The translations under genes were made by a program, and so were the position numbers. Shown here piece after piece: positions 27,915-37,240 of a stretch of DNA of 64,000 nt. The notes beneath the pieces are model-generated. The model was given only the letters and a program-made list of their open reading frames with translations. It ran no database searches and was not told where the DNA came from. Positions within the stretch are counted from its first letter, which is position 1, and the number at the start of each line of letters is the position of its first letter. Source of the stretch: Pseudomonas antarctica (GTDB lineage Bacteria; Pseudomonadota; Gammaproteobacteria; Pseudomonadales; Pseudomonadaceae); assembly GCF_001647715.1 (NCBI RefSeq), contig NZ_CP015600.1, forward strand, positions 62,001 to 126,000. Reading direction: 5' to 3'.

Positions 27915-28520
27915 ATGAACAAACTGATCGTGAGTCTGCTGTTGACCTTGGGCATCACCGGTGTTGCCCATGCTGCAGGCGACGCTACAGCGGGCCAGGC
28001 GAAAGCCGCCGTGTGTGGTGCTTGCCACGGACCGGATGGCAACAGCCCGGCGCCGAACTTCCCTAAACTGGCAGGCCAGGGTGAACGTTACCTGACCAAG
28101 CAGATGCACGACATCAAGGACGGCAAGCGCACGGTGCTCGAAATGACCGGCTTGCTGACTAATCTCAGCGATCAGGACCTGGCAGACATCGCGGCGTATT
28201 TTGCCAGTCAGCACGGCAGTGTGGGAGCTGCCGATCCAAAACTGGTGGCTCACGGCGAAGAACTGTTCCGTGGTGGCAACTTGGAAAAAGGCATGCCTTC
28301 CTGCCTCGGCTGCCATTCGCCTAATGGCGCCGGCCTTGCCGCTGCAGGTTTTCCGCACCTGAGCGGCCAGCATGCCCAGTACATCACCAAGCAACTGACG
28401 GACTTCCGTGAGGGTAATCGCACCAACGACGGCGATACCAAAATCATGCAAAGCATTGCCGGCAAGTTGAGTAACAAGGATATCGAAGCAGTTTCCCAGT
28501 ACATCCAGGGCCTGCACTGA
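27915..28520 (+). CDS. Diheme cytochrome c4
   Basis: Periplasmic two-domain cytochrome, 201 residues, donating electrons to terminal oxidases, including cbb3 types. The signal peptide ends at AHA-A; heme motifs are CGACH (Cys34, Cys37, His38) and CLGCH (Cys130, Cys133, His134), with similar halves as expected from internal duplication. It shares an operon with the c5-like gene, and a terminator follows the stop. Confidence 0.94.
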   Translation: MNKLIVSLLLTLGITGVAHAAGDATAGQAKAAVCGACHGPDGNSPAPNFPKLAGQGERYLTKQMHDIKDGKRTVLEMTGLLTNLSDQDLADIAAYFASQHGSVGAADPKLVAHGEELFRGGNLEKGMPSCLGCHSPNGAGLAAAGFPHLSGQHAQYITKQLTDFREGNRTNDGDTKIMQSIAGKLSNKDIEAVSQYIQGLH

Positions 28521-28565
28521 TCCAGGCAGTACGTTAACGCTCGATTAATCTATCGATGCAAGCAT

Positions 28566-28594
28566 AAAAAGGGTGGCTTAGGCCGCCCTTTTTT
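28566..28594 (+). terminator. Rho-independent terminator after cytochrome c4
   Basis: AAAAAGGGTGGC pairs with GCCGCCCTTTTTT around a four-base loop; a T-run ends the structure. Confidence 0.88.
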
Positions 28595-28689
28595 GTGGCC
28601 GGTGCCGTTACACTAACGAACTCATGCCCGCGTAGACCTGTCACAATTAAAGGTCGCGTGAGGCGACTTTATTTGTACAGGAGTAAAGC

Positions 28690-29325
28690 ATGCGTAATCT
28701 GATCCTCAGCGCCGCTCTCGTCACTGCCAGCCTTTTCGGCGTGACCGCCCAAGCTGCCGACGTGCCGCTTGAAGCCGGTAAAACCTATGTAGAACTGGCC
28801 AACCCGGTCCCCGTTTCGGAGCCTGGCAAGATCGAAGTGGTGGAGCTGTTCTGGTATGGCTGCCCGCATTGCTACGCCTTTGAGCCGACCATCAACCCTT
28901 GGGCTGAAAAACTCCCGGCCGACGTGAACTTCAAGCGCATCCCAGCGCTGTTCGGTGGCCCATGGGATGCCCATGGTCAGCTCTTCATCACCCTGGACAC
29001 CATGGGCGTTGAGCAAAAGGTTCATAACGCCGTGTTCAATGCTATCCAGAAGGAAGGCAAGCGTCTGACCAAGCCGGAAGACATGGCTGATTTCGTTGCT
29101 ACCCAAGGGGTCGACAAAGCCAAGTTCCTCGAGACCTTCAACTCGTTCGCCGTCAAGGGCAAAATGGCTCAATACAAAGAGTTGGCCCAGAAGTATGGCG
29201 TGCAAGGCGTACCGACCATGATCGTCAACGGTAAATACCGTTTCGACCTGGGCACGACCGGTGGTCCTGAACAGACCCTCAATGTTGCCGACCAGCTGAT
29301 CGCCAAAGAGCGCGCAGCCAAGTAA
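28690..29325 (+). CDS. dsbA: Thiol:disulfide interchange protein DsbA
   Basis: Periplasmic oxidase that introduces disulfides into exported proteins, 211 residues. Signal peptide cut after QAA; active site CPHC at residues 58-61 in a thioredoxin fold with a helical insertion, and the cis-Pro motif GVPTM. An AGGAGTAAAGC ribosome site is present. The EEP-family gene begins 10 bases later and dgcH follows, so the three are probably co-transcribed. Confidence 0.95.
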   Translation: MRNLILSAALVTASLFGVTAQAADVPLEAGKTYVELANPVPVSEPGKIEVVELFWYGCPHCYAFEPTINPWAEKLPADVNFKRIPALFGGPWDAHGQLFITLDTMGVEQKVHNAVFNAIQKEGKRLTKPEDMADFVATQGVDKAKFLETFNSFAVKGKMAQYKELAQKYGVQGVPTMIVNGKYRFDLGTTGGPEQTLNVADQLIAKERAAK

Positions 29326-29335
29326 GGGGCCCACC

Positions 29336-30214
29336 ATGCGCCGCTGGGGTACTGAACGTGTCGTTGGCCTGCATGATGCGCAGGTCAACGAACATCACCT
29401 GGAGTCCACAGGCCTGCCGGCAGACAGCCGCTTGCGCCTGCTCAGCTTCAATATCCAGGTGGGCATCAGCACCGAGAAGTACCGGCACTACCTCACCCGG
29501 GGCTGGCAGCACCTGCTGCCGCATAACGGGCGTGCGGTTAACCTGCAAAAGATCGGCAACCTGCTGAACGACTTCGACTTGGTCGCCCTGCAGGAAGCTG
29601 ACGGCGGCAGCATGCGCTCTGGCTACATCAACCAAGTGGAACACTTGGCTCAGCTTGGCGCGTTCCCCTACTGGTACCAGCAACTCAACCGCAATCTAGG
29701 GCGCCTGGCGCAGCACAGCAATGGCGTGCTGAGTCGCCTGAAACCGACCGCTATCGAAGATCACCCATTACCAGGCCCCAAGGGCCGTGGGGCGATCCTC
29801 GTGCGATTCGGCGAAGGCCCGGAAGCCTTGGTGGTGGTAATGATGCACCTGGCGCTCGGGGGGCGTGCGCGCAACCTGCAGCTTGCCTACGTGCGTGAAA
29901 TGATTGGCAACTATAAGCATCAGGTACTGATGGGTGACATGAATACCCATGCCAATGACCTGTTGCAGAATTCTCCGTTGCGTGACCTCGGGTTACTGGC
30001 GCCGCAAGTCGAAGCCACGTTTCCCAGTTGGCGCCCGCAGCGTTGCCTGGACCATATCCTGCTTAGCCCGACCCTTACGCTTGAAAGCGTGCAGGTGCTG
30101 GCGCAGCCCATCTCCGATCACCTGCCGGTCGCGGTAGAGATTCGTCTGCCGGGTTCGCTCACGGCTGATGCATTACCCGCGTTGAGCCCCAGCCCTCGCG
30201 GACCCCTTGCATGA
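29336..30214 (+). CDS. Endonuclease/exonuclease/phosphatase family protein
   Basis: A 292-residue protein of the EEP (DNase I-like) fold: LLSFNIQVG at the start, catalytic Glu in ALQEADGG, MGDMNTHANDLL and the C-terminal SDHLPVAVEI are the family signatures. No clear signal peptide. It is coupled to the next gene by an ATGA overlap (30211). The substrate is unknown; context with dsbA and dgcH is conserved in P. aeruginosa. Confidence 0.88.
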   Translation: MRRWGTERVVGLHDAQVNEHHLESTGLPADSRLRLLSFNIQVGISTEKYRHYLTRGWQHLLPHNGRAVNLQKIGNLLNDFDLVALQEADGGSMRSGYINQVEHLAQLGAFPYWYQQLNRNLGRLAQHSNGVLSRLKPTAIEDHPLPGPKGRGAILVRFGEGPEALVVVMMHLALGGRARNLQLAYVREMIGNYKHQVLMGDMNTHANDLLQNSPLRDLGLLAPQVEATFPSWRPQRCLDHILLSPTLTLESVQVLAQPISDHLPVAVEIRLPGSLTADALPALSPSPRGPLA

Positions 30215-32271
30215 GCGACGACGCCCAGCGCTGGAAAGAGAAATACCTGAAAGGCGTCGAGCAGCAAGACAAGCTCGAACGTCGCTGGGCCGCCCGCCTT
30301 GACCTGCTGCGGCGAGGGCTGGTGCGCAGCACGCTGGCGGCTGAAGGGACCGACCGCGCGGTTGATCAATGCATGAAAGAGATGCGCGACGTCGTGCGTA
30401 CGGACGACATGGACGCCGCTCTCGCCGCGTTGTTGCCGCGCCTGGAAAAAGCCGTGCTCGACTCGGAGCAGCGCCGCGAAACCCGGGTCGACCAGATCAG
30501 CACCGCGCTCACCGCCCTGGTTATGCAGTTACAGAAGTTGCCACTGCCGCGTGAGGTGGCCCGACCGCTGAAAACCTTCGCCAAGCAGCTGGAGGGTCGC
30601 GTCGGGCAGGCGCGTGAGATCCCGCTGTTGCTCAGTGAGCTGAGCAGCCTGCAAGAGCAGGCGCTGAGTAACCTGGAGCCGGACGGCGAAACCACGCGCA
30701 CTGGGCCGGGCCTGCTGCAACGTCTATTTGGCGCGAAGGATGTTTCGAATGAAGTGCCGGTGGCCCAAGCTACGCCACTGCCTACGCCGGAGCTGGCTGC
30801 GCCGAAACCCGCCCCCGTCCCCGCCGCGCCCAAACCTGAGCCTCAGGAACCTGCGCAATCCGAAGAACTGACACACGCCTTGCGCGCCTTCGCGCCGTTG
30901 CCGCAGACCCCGGTCGCGACGCAGCCTGAACCGATCAAGCCTGTCAAAGCCGCAGAGGTTGCCGCCGAAACGTTTGTCTTTGAGGCCCCGGCGCCAGCGG
31001 AACCCACCCTTCTGCCTGCCGCAGCACCTGAACCCGAAGCAGAGGAAGCCGTTCCCGAGAGCGCACTCGCCGCGTTTATCGAGGTCCCGCAGGCTCTGGT
31101 CGATACCCCGGACGAAACCTCCATCGGCAGCCTGTCGCTACCTCCGGTGCAGGAAAGCCCGGAGCCTGACCCGGATACGCTGCAATCGGACGGCGTTTAC
31201 GCGCTGCCCGATTCGCCCGAGCCGTCCTATAGCTCGGTCGCCAGTCATATCGAAGGCACCTTGCTCGGCTTGCTGGATGATCTGTCACTGCCCGAGCGCC
31301 ACCGGCCCCAAGCCGAAGCCATGCGCGAACGCCTGGCCCACGGCTTGAACTGGTACGAGTTGCTGCCGATCCTTGATGACCTGGCGGTTCTGATGCTGGC
31401 GATTACCGACAGCGGCCAGCATGAGTTCGAAGCCTACCTCAAGCAGCTCAACGAGCGCCTCGAGGCATTCCAGGGTCATCTGCAGGTGGCCAGTGATGGC
31501 CACGCGGACAGCCGCTCGGCCGCGCGGGAACTGGATACGCAGATCCGTGAGCAGGTCGACGGCCTGCAAAGCAGCGTGCAGGACGCGGCCGACCTGGACA
31601 GCCTCAAGCAAGTGCTGGAAAGCCATCTTGAAGGCTTGCTCGGCACTATGGACGAACACCAGCAGCAGCGTGACCAGCGCGAGCAGGAGGTCGCGGCGCG
31701 GCTGAAGGGCTTGGCTGAGCGGGTTGCAAACATGGAACAGGAGGCCCAGGGCTATCGCGAGCATTTGGAGGTACAACGCCAGAAGGCCTTGATCGATCCG
31801 CTCACCGGCCTGCCCAATCGTGCTGCATGGAGTGAGCGCCTGGACCATGAAGTGAATACCTGGCACCAGCGCGGCAATAGCCTGTCACTGGCCATGCTGG
31901 ATCTGGACCACTTCAAGCGTATCAACGACGGCTACGGTCACCTGGCGGGTGACAAGGTGCTGAAAATCATCGCCAATGTGTTGCGCAAAAACCTGCGCCC
32001 CAACGACTTTATCGCGCGCTTCGGCGGTGAGGAGTTTGTGTTGCTGATGCCTGACTCCGCCTTGGAGGATGCCTTGGCCGTGGGCGAAGGGCTGCGCGCA
32101 GCGATTGAAGCGTGCCCGTTCCACTTCAAGGGCGAGCCGGTGACGATCACCATGTCCATGGGCCTGGCGCAGTTTCAGCCAGGTGAGCGCAGTGACTTGG
32201 CGCTCAAGCGCGCCGATGAGGCGCTTTACCGGGCCAAGGCTGCCGGACGTAACCGGGTACAGGCGGCGTAA
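30211..32271 (+). CDS. dgcH: GGDEF diguanylate cyclase DgcH
   Basis: Makes the second messenger c-di-GMP. The 686-residue protein has no membrane segment. An N-terminal helical region is followed by a long Pro/Ala/Glu-rich linker (about 190-340), a helical coiled-coil region (about 380-520) and the GGDEF domain. The active motif is GGEEF (about 605-609), and RPND five residues before it forms the RxxD inhibitory site, so product inhibition is expected. The name follows the P. aeruginosa locus with the same neighbours. No EAL domain is seen. Confidence 0.93.
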   Translation: MSDDAQRWKEKYLKGVEQQDKLERRWAARLDLLRRGLVRSTLAAEGTDRAVDQCMKEMRDVVRTDDMDAALAALLPRLEKAVLDSEQRRETRVDQISTALTALVMQLQKLPLPREVARPLKTFAKQLEGRVGQAREIPLLLSELSSLQEQALSNLEPDGETTRTGPGLLQRLFGAKDVSNEVPVAQATPLPTPELAAPKPAPVPAAPKPEPQEPAQSEELTHALRAFAPLPQTPVATQPEPIKPVKAAEVAAETFVFEAPAPAEPTLLPAAAPEPEAEEAVPESALAAFIEVPQALVDTPDETSIGSLSLPPVQESPEPDPDTLQSDGVYALPDSPEPSYSSVASHIEGTLLGLLDDLSLPERHRPQAEAMRERLAHGLNWYELLPILDDLAVLMLAITDSGQHEFEAYLKQLNERLEAFQGHLQVASDGHADSRSAARELDTQIREQVDGLQSSVQDAADLDSLKQVLESHLEGLLGTMDEHQQQRDQREQEVAARLKGLAERVANMEQEAQGYREHLEVQRQKALIDPLTGLPNRAAWSERLDHEVNTWHQRGNSLSLAMLDLDHFKRINDGYGHLAGDKVLKIIANVLRKNLRPNDFIARFGGEEFVLLMPDSALEDALAVGEGLRAAIEACPFHFKGEPVTITMSMGLAQFQPGERSDLALKRADEALYRAKAAGRNRVQAA

Positions 32272-32292
32272 AAAATGTTCCATTTTGTTTAA

Positions 32293-32318
32293 AAGCCCGG
32301 ATTTGGCCGCCGGGCCTT
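32293..32318 (+). terminator. Stem-loop after dgcH
   Basis: AAGCCCGG...CCGGGCCTT hairpin with a nine-base loop between dgcH and the amidase gene; T-run is short. Confidence 0.6.
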
Positions 32319-32369
32319 AAACGGTACGTTACACTGTTGCATTATCGTCTTCAGTGTAATGCCTTTGCC

Positions 32370-33146
32370 ATGAAATCCTTGTACGTCGCTTTTGTGTTTC
32401 TCCTCCTCGCCGGCTGCGCCAGCGGCCCGCGCCTGGACACCAACCACCCTTCGATGAACCACGATAACCGCGTGCAGTTCGTCATTGTTCACTACACGGC
32501 CACCAACCTTGAACGCTCCCTGGCGCTGTTGACGCACGGCCAGGTCAGCAGCCATTACCTGATTGGCGACGACGCCTCAGGCACCATCTTCAAGCTGGTG
32601 GATGAGAGCCAGCGCGCCTGGCACGCTGGGGAAAGCGAGTGGACGGGGCGCACTTGGCTCAACTCCAGCTCCATTGGCATCGAGATCGTCAACCCAGGGT
32701 ATCGCGACACGCCGACGGGTCGCGTGTGGTATCCGTACTCCGAAGCGCAGGTGCAGTCGCTGGTGGTGTTGCTCAAGGACATCAGCAAGCGCAATGGCAT
32801 CAACCCCAGGAATATCATCGGCCACAGCGACATCGCGCCGCTGCGCAAGCTCGACCCGGGCCCGCTGTTCCCGTGGAAGCGTCTAGCCGCTGAAGGTTTG
32901 GGGATGTGGCCGGACGCGCAGGCAGTCGCCCGATTCCAGCAGCAGTACGCCGCTGCACTGCCGAGTATTACCTGGTTCCAGGAAGAGCTGGCACGACTCG
33001 GCTACCAAACGCCGCAGACGGGTGAGCTGGATGTAGCCACGCGGCATGTGATCGCGGCCTTCCAGATGCACTTCCGTCCATCACTGTTCGATGGTACGCC
33101 GGATGCCGAAAGTGCCGCGATCCTGCGCGCGTTGAACCGCAGCTAA
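32370..33146 (+). CDS. ampDh2: N-acetylmuramoyl-L-alanine amidase (AmpDh2-type lipoprotein)
   Basis: Cleaves the muramyl-alanine bond in murein. The 258-residue protein has a lipoprotein signal (lipobox LAGC), so it acts in the periplasm at the outer membrane. The Amidase_2 domain shows the zinc ligands His in VIVHYTATN and His/Asp around GHSDIAPLRKLDPG. A C-terminal peptidoglycan-binding domain follows (YQTPQTGELDVATRHVIAAF). The ATG at 32370 gives the lipobox; the frame end at 32337 is too far. Neighbouring kinB/algB matches the PAO1 locus. Confidence 0.92.
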   Translation: MKSLYVAFVFLLLAGCASGPRLDTNHPSMNHDNRVQFVIVHYTATNLERSLALLTHGQVSSHYLIGDDASGTIFKLVDESQRAWHAGESEWTGRTWLNSSSIGIEIVNPGYRDTPTGRVWYPYSEAQVQSLVVLLKDISKRNGINPRNIIGHSDIAPLRKLDPGPLFPWKRLAAEGLGMWPDAQAVARFQQQYAAALPSITWFQEELARLGYQTPQTGELDVATRHVIAAFQMHFRPSLFDGTPDAESAAILRALNRS

Positions 33147-33165
33147 GCGTGTAAACCGATTCCAA

Positions 33166-33260
33166 CGTGGGAGCGGGATGGGTTTGCTTGCGGAAGCGGA
33201 ATGTCAGGCGGCAGCAATGTTGGCTTTGAAATCGCCTTCGCGAGCAAGCCCGCTCCCACA
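33166..33260. repeat. REPIN between ampDh2 and kinB
   Basis: Inverted REP pair of the GCGGGCTTGCTCGCGA type; the left unit has a GATGGGTTTGCTTGCGG variation. Confidence 0.85.
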
Positions 33261-33339
33261 TTTTTCACATGTGCGTCGAAGGTTTGATTGTGGTCTTTGA
33301 GGTCCGTGTCGCTGTGACAAGGCAACCCGAGCAGCCAGA

Positions 33340-35127
33340 TTACAGCGGCAGCGCCATGTAGAACTGTGTGCCTTGCCCCGGCCGCGAATACACGCCCATG
33401 CGGCCGCCGTGCAATTGCACGATCTCTTTGCAGAGTGCCAACCCCAGGCCGGCGCCGCCTTTCTTGCGGCCCACCTGCACGAAGGGCTCGAAGATCCGCC
33501 CTTGTTGGCCGTAAGCAATACCCTCGCCGTTATCTTCGACGCTGATAATCACCCGTTCGCCATGACGGCGCGCCTGCAGACGAATCTGGCCACCCTCTGC
33601 GGTGTGCCGCAAAGCGTTGCCTAAAAGGTTATCGAGCACTCGCTCCAACTGAGCCTGGTCGGCATACAGCCTGGGCAATTCTGCTTGGGCCTCCACCAAT
33701 AACTCGATGTTCTGTGCATTCGCTGGCTCAGTGAATCGAGCCCGTGCGTGCTCCAGCAGGTCGGTGACATCACATGGCCCGAGCGTGAGCTTTTGCAGGC
33801 CGTTCTGGTAGCGTGAAAAGTTGAGCAGGTCATTGATAAGCTGCATCAGGCGCTGCATCTCTTCATTGACCGTATCCAGCAGGTCCGCTTCACGAGACTC
33901 CGCAGGGAACTTTGCCCGTTCGCGGAACAGCCCGAAGGCCATGTGCATGCCGGTCACCGGTGTGCGCAACTCGTGGGAGGCGCGCAACACGAATTCGCTA
34001 CGCACCCGTTCGAAGGCGCGCTGTTCAGTGACGTCATGCAGCACCATCACCGCGCCAAGAATGTGCCCTTGGGTATGGCTGACGGGTGTCAGGCTATAGG
34101 TCAGCAGGCGTAATTCGCCTTCGACTTCCACTTCCAGGTCTTCCGGCGCCCGCTCGAGGTTGCCGCCACGCAGGACCAACTGAAGTTGTTCATCCATTTC
34201 CGGGCGGCCCAGTGCTTCGCCCAGCCCCTGGCCTAAGCGCGCCTCGTCCCAGCCCAATTGGCGCTGCGCCACGGGGTTGAGGTGTTCCAGGCAGCCTTGG
34301 CGGTCGATCATCAGTAGGCCATCGTCGATGCTGTCGAGCACCGCTTGCAGGCGCTGCTGGCCGGCCAGCAATTCGTCGACATTGGTCGCCTGATGCTGGC
34401 GCAGCGCCTCTGCCATGATGCCAAAGCGGCGCGTCAGTTGGTTCATTTCCGCTGCAGACGAGATGGGCAGCGTCACTTCGAAATCGCCTTGCCCGATCTT
34501 GTCAGCGGCTTTGGCCAAGGCTTCGATCGGCCCGCCAAACCGCCGTGCGATGCCGTGGGCAGTGACAAAGCCGATGATCAATACCGCGAGGCCAACCAAC
34601 CCTAAAAGGCCGGCGATCAGCAATGCACGGTCTCGCGATTTGTGTTCGCTGGTGTTGATATTCTCCAACGCTTGTTTGTGTTCGGCGATCAGGCCGTTGC
34701 GCAATACATTGAAGGTTTCGGTCAGTTTTTGGTTTTTATTGTTTGCCAGCGAGCTTTGGTGGGCCTCGTCGAACGCCTTGAGGAAGTTCAGGTAGTCGAC
34801 GCGTGCCTGGCTGAACCCGCTGGGTCTGCCGTCTTGCTGTTCGTGGGCTACACCTTGATCCAGCAGGGCGAAATATTGCTGTTTCGAGGTTTCCAGGGCG
34901 GCGGGGTCCGGTTGATCCTCCAGCATCAGGATCAACTGGTCGCCCAAGCTCTGGCGCAGCTTGAGGCCCAGGTCCAGGGTGATGAAATTGCTGCGAATCA
35001 ACGACTCCTGGCTCTTGGCCATTTGCATGACGCTGACCAGTCCCAGTACCAGTCCCAGCAGAGCGACGGTGATCAGCGCTGAGATGCTCAGGAATAGCCG
35101 AGTGCGCAGTTTCATCGCAAGCTTCAT
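33340..35127 (-). CDS. kinB: Sensor histidine kinase KinB
   Basis: Membrane sensor partner of AlgB controlling alginate and virulence genes. The 595-residue length equals that of P. aeruginosa KinB. Domains: N-terminal helix, periplasmic sensor loop, second helix (about 175-200), HAMP, PAS (about 255-370), HisKA with ASHELRTP (His385, the position of the known phospho-site), and the ATPase domain (DNGEGI, GGAGLGLALCKEIV). The ATG at 35127 was chosen because it reproduces this numbering; 35115 is possible. It starts 10 bases after the algB stop. Confidence 0.95.
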   Translation of the reverse strand: MKLAMKLRTRLFLSISALITVALLGLVLGLVSVMQMAKSQESLIRSNFITLDLGLKLRQSLGDQLILMLEDQPDPAALETSKQQYFALLDQGVAHEQQDGRPSGFSQARVDYLNFLKAFDEAHQSSLANNKNQKLTETFNVLRNGLIAEHKQALENINTSEHKSRDRALLIAGLLGLVGLAVLIIGFVTAHGIARRFGGPIEALAKAADKIGQGDFEVTLPISSAAEMNQLTRRFGIMAEALRQHQATNVDELLAGQQRLQAVLDSIDDGLLMIDRQGCLEHLNPVAQRQLGWDEARLGQGLGEALGRPEMDEQLQLVLRGGNLERAPEDLEVEVEGELRLLTYSLTPVSHTQGHILGAVMVLHDVTEQRAFERVRSEFVLRASHELRTPVTGMHMAFGLFRERAKFPAESREADLLDTVNEEMQRLMQLINDLLNFSRYQNGLQKLTLGPCDVTDLLEHARARFTEPANAQNIELLVEAQAELPRLYADQAQLERVLDNLLGNALRHTAEGGQIRLQARRHGERVIISVEDNGEGIAYGQQGRIFEPFVQVGRKKGGAGLGLALCKEIVQLHGGRMGVYSRPGQGTQFYMALPL

Positions 35128-35137
35128 AAGGTACAGC

Positions 35138-36484
35138 TCATAAATTGTACTGTTTACGTTTGCGATAAAGGGTCGACGCGTCGATACCGAGGGTGCGGGC
35201 CGCTTGATCCAAGGTGTCGCTGGTGGCGAGTACTGCACCGATATGCGCTTTCTCCAGCTCATCCAGGCTCAGCGCGGCGCCGATACGCGGGGCATTGTTG
35301 GTCGGTTGTTCGGCCATCCCAAGGTGGCTGATTTCAACCTTTTCCTGTGGGCAGATGATGCTGGCGCGTTCCACCACGTTACGCAGTTCGCGAATATTGC
35401 CTGGCCATCGGTAGTTGAGCAGGGCTTCACGCGCGCTGTCGCTGAAACCGCGTGCCGGTCGGGCGTATTCCTTGACGAAGCGTGCCAGGAAGCGGTCGGC
35501 AAGGGTCAGGATGTCCTCACTGCGTTCACGCAGCGGCGGCAGGTGCAAAGTGATGACATTGAGGCGGTAGAGCAAGTCTTCCCGGAAGCGGCCGTCGCGC
35601 ACCATGTCTTCCAGGTTCAGGTTGGTGGCCGCCAGGATGCGCACATCAGCGCGCCGGGTGACCGGGTCGCCTACGCGCTCATATTCCTTGTCCTGGATAA
35701 AACGCAGCAATTTTGGCTGCAAGGTGAGCGGGAAGTCGCCGATTTCGTCGAGAAACAGCGTGCCACCGTCGGCCTGGTTGACTCGGCCCAACGTGCTCTC
35801 ACTGGCACCGGTAAACGCGCCGCGGCTGTGGCCGAACAACTCGCTTTCCATCAATTCCGCCGTCAATGACGGGCAGTTGATAGTAACGCAGGATTTTTTC
35901 GAACGTTTGCTCCAGCCATGAATGGCCCGCGCCAACTCACCTTTACCGGTGCCGGACTCGCCCAGAATCAGGATATTGGCGTCCGTGCCCGCGACTTGGC
36001 GTGCGGTTTCCAGTACCACCATCATCGCCGGGCTGTGGGAGTCGAGCCCGTCCTTGGGCTGGCGTACTTCGCCTTCCAGTGCTTCCAGGCGTGCGGACAG
36101 TTGGCGCACTTCCAACTGCTTGGCGGTGGCCAGCCGTAATTGGTCTGGGCTGCACGGTTTGACCAAGTAGTCGGCGGCGCCGGCCTGGATCGCATCGACT
36201 GCGGTGTCTACGGCGGAATGCGCGGTGACAATCACCACGCGCATCCACGGCGCCTGGATACGCATCTGGGCCAATACATCCAGGCCGTTATCTTCACCCA
36301 GACGCAAATCCAGGAAGCACAGGTCAAACACCTGGCGTTGCATCAGGGCATCGGCTTGTGCGGCGCTGTTGGCAGTCGCTACGTTGTAGCCTTCATCTTC
36401 CAGGCAGTAACGGAAGGTGCGAAGGATCGCGGATTCGTCATCCACTAAAAGAATGCGGCCTTGAAGTTCCTTGGCTGATTCCAT
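35138..36484 (-). CDS. algB: NtrC-family response regulator AlgB
   Basis: Two-component regulator of alginate synthesis, 448 residues. Receiver domain with phospho-acceptor Asp59 (CFLDLRLG), AAA+ domain with Walker A GESGTGKGE and an intact GAFTGA loop that contacts sigma-54, and a C-terminal Fis-type helix-turn-helix (LDQAARTLGIDASTLYRKRK). Transcribed before kinB. Across the divergent gap lies a good sigma-54 promoter, which makes AlgB a candidate activator there. Confidence 0.95.
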   Translation of the reverse strand: MESAKELQGRILLVDDESAILRTFRYCLEDEGYNVATANSAAQADALMQRQVFDLCFLDLRLGEDNGLDVLAQMRIQAPWMRVVIVTAHSAVDTAVDAIQAGAADYLVKPCSPDQLRLATAKQLEVRQLSARLEALEGEVRQPKDGLDSHSPAMMVVLETARQVAGTDANILILGESGTGKGELARAIHGWSKRSKKSCVTINCPSLTAELMESELFGHSRGAFTGASESTLGRVNQADGGTLFLDEIGDFPLTLQPKLLRFIQDKEYERVGDPVTRRADVRILAATNLNLEDMVRDGRFREDLLYRLNVITLHLPPLRERSEDILTLADRFLARFVKEYARPARGFSDSAREALLNYRWPGNIRELRNVVERASIICPQEKVEISHLGMAEQPTNNAPRIGAALSLDELEKAHIGAVLATSDTLDQAARTLGIDASTLYRKRKQYNL

Positions 36485-36691
36485 CTGTCCCGCGCTCCTT
36501 AACTATGAATGATGCTGTTTAGTCCCGGAATAATCGGGCAAGTTGCATGGTTTATTCTGATTGATAAACGGCGTCTTCGCGCAGGTATCTTCACGCTCTC
36601 CTACAAACACGCCGATTGATAGCGTTTTCATGCCTTCTTGCCACTTCGGCAACTCCCCAACTGCTTTCGATCCGTTGATCCGACCATTGGC

Positions 36692-36712
36692 GGTCGTGCA
36701 TTTCGCACGGCC
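36692..36712. promoter_or_regulatory. Possible enhancer-binding site
   Basis: GG-CGTGC-ATTTC-GCACG-CC type inverted repeat about 92 bases ahead of the -24 box, the usual distance for an NtrC-type activator. Which protein binds is unknown; AlgB is the nearest candidate. Confidence 0.35.
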
Positions 36713-36803
36713 TGGACAGAGGCATCGTGCAGGATGCTGGCTTCCATAACCTTGATGCATTCATAACATGTTGATTTTATTGAGTATTATTTTGTAAAAA
36801 ATC

Positions 36804-36819
36804 TGGCATGCACCCTGCA
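36804..36819 (+). promoter_or_regulatory. Sigma-54 (RpoN) promoter
   Basis: TGGCATGCACCCTGCA contains the GG at -24 and GC at -12 exactly ten bases apart (36805-36806 and 36817-36818) and fits TGGCACG-N4-TTGC well. Transcription would start about 45 bases ahead of the gene at 36875. Confidence 0.7.
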
Positions 36820-36874
36820 ATACCTCTCCTGACAGCGTCATGAACGAATAATCAGAATGCGGGAGAAATGCAGC

Positions 36875-37162
36875 ATGACTCGCCAAAGCCTCAGCAGCCA
36901 ATTGCGTGTATCGCCAGTGCGCTTGCAGCAAGGTCTGTTCGCCAGCCTGGCCTTGATGGTCACGTTGATCGCCGGCCAGCAGCTGCAGCATTGGCAGCAG
37001 AGTCAGCAACAAACCCCGCAATTTGAACGTCCGCTCATGACTCAAACCCATTTCCGTTCCGTTGGCAGCGCTACCGCCGACGTAACCGCCCCGCAATTGA
37101 GAGTGGCTGACCAGGATTCCACCCTGGGTGAATTGCCAGCTCAAGAACGTTGGGTGTTCTAG
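36875..37162 (+). CDS. Small hypothetical protein with one membrane helix
   Basis: A 95-residue protein with a hydrophobic segment at about residues 20-36 (FASLALMVTLIAG) and a Gln-rich, polar remainder that probably faces the periplasm. The ATG at 36875 has a GGGAG ribosome site; the longer frame to 36857 does not. First gene of the set with DUF1328 and Ivy-like genes, downstream of the sigma-54 promoter and opposite algB. The same small gene type precedes the Ivy-like gene in P. aeruginosa. Function unknown. Confidence 0.8.
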   Translation: MTRQSLSSQLRVSPVRLQQGLFASLALMVTLIAGQQLQHWQQSQQQTPQFERPLMTQTHFRSVGSATADVTAPQLRVADQDSTLGELPAQERWVF

Positions 37163-37240
37163 GCAACACAAGGTCGCTTGAGTTGAGCGGCTGCACGGCA
37201 CTACCGCTGTTACCCCTATAAAAGCGTAAGGAGAATCACC

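Larger units (their letters stand above)
36485..36874. promoter_or_regulatory. Divergent control region between algB and the sigma-54 operon
   Basis: A 390-base gap with lower GC than its surroundings. It contains a CCCG-7-CGGG-type hairpin near 36525, an inverted repeat at 36692-36712 (CGTGC-5-GCACG), a second at 36722-36736 (GCATC-5-GATGC) and the sigma-54 promoter at 36804. Small frames on the minus strand (36503-36760) look non-coding. Confidence 0.6.

Noticed and set aside
36503..36760. 85-residue minus-strand frame upstream of algB
   Set aside because: Lies in a regulatory gap, has no good ribosome site and reads as unstructured mixed sequence (CRPGRAKCTTANGRINGS).
36761..37201. 146-residue minus-strand frame over the small gene at 36875
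   Set aside because: Conflicts with the plus-strand gene that has a GGGAG ribosome site and an upstream sigma-54 promoter.
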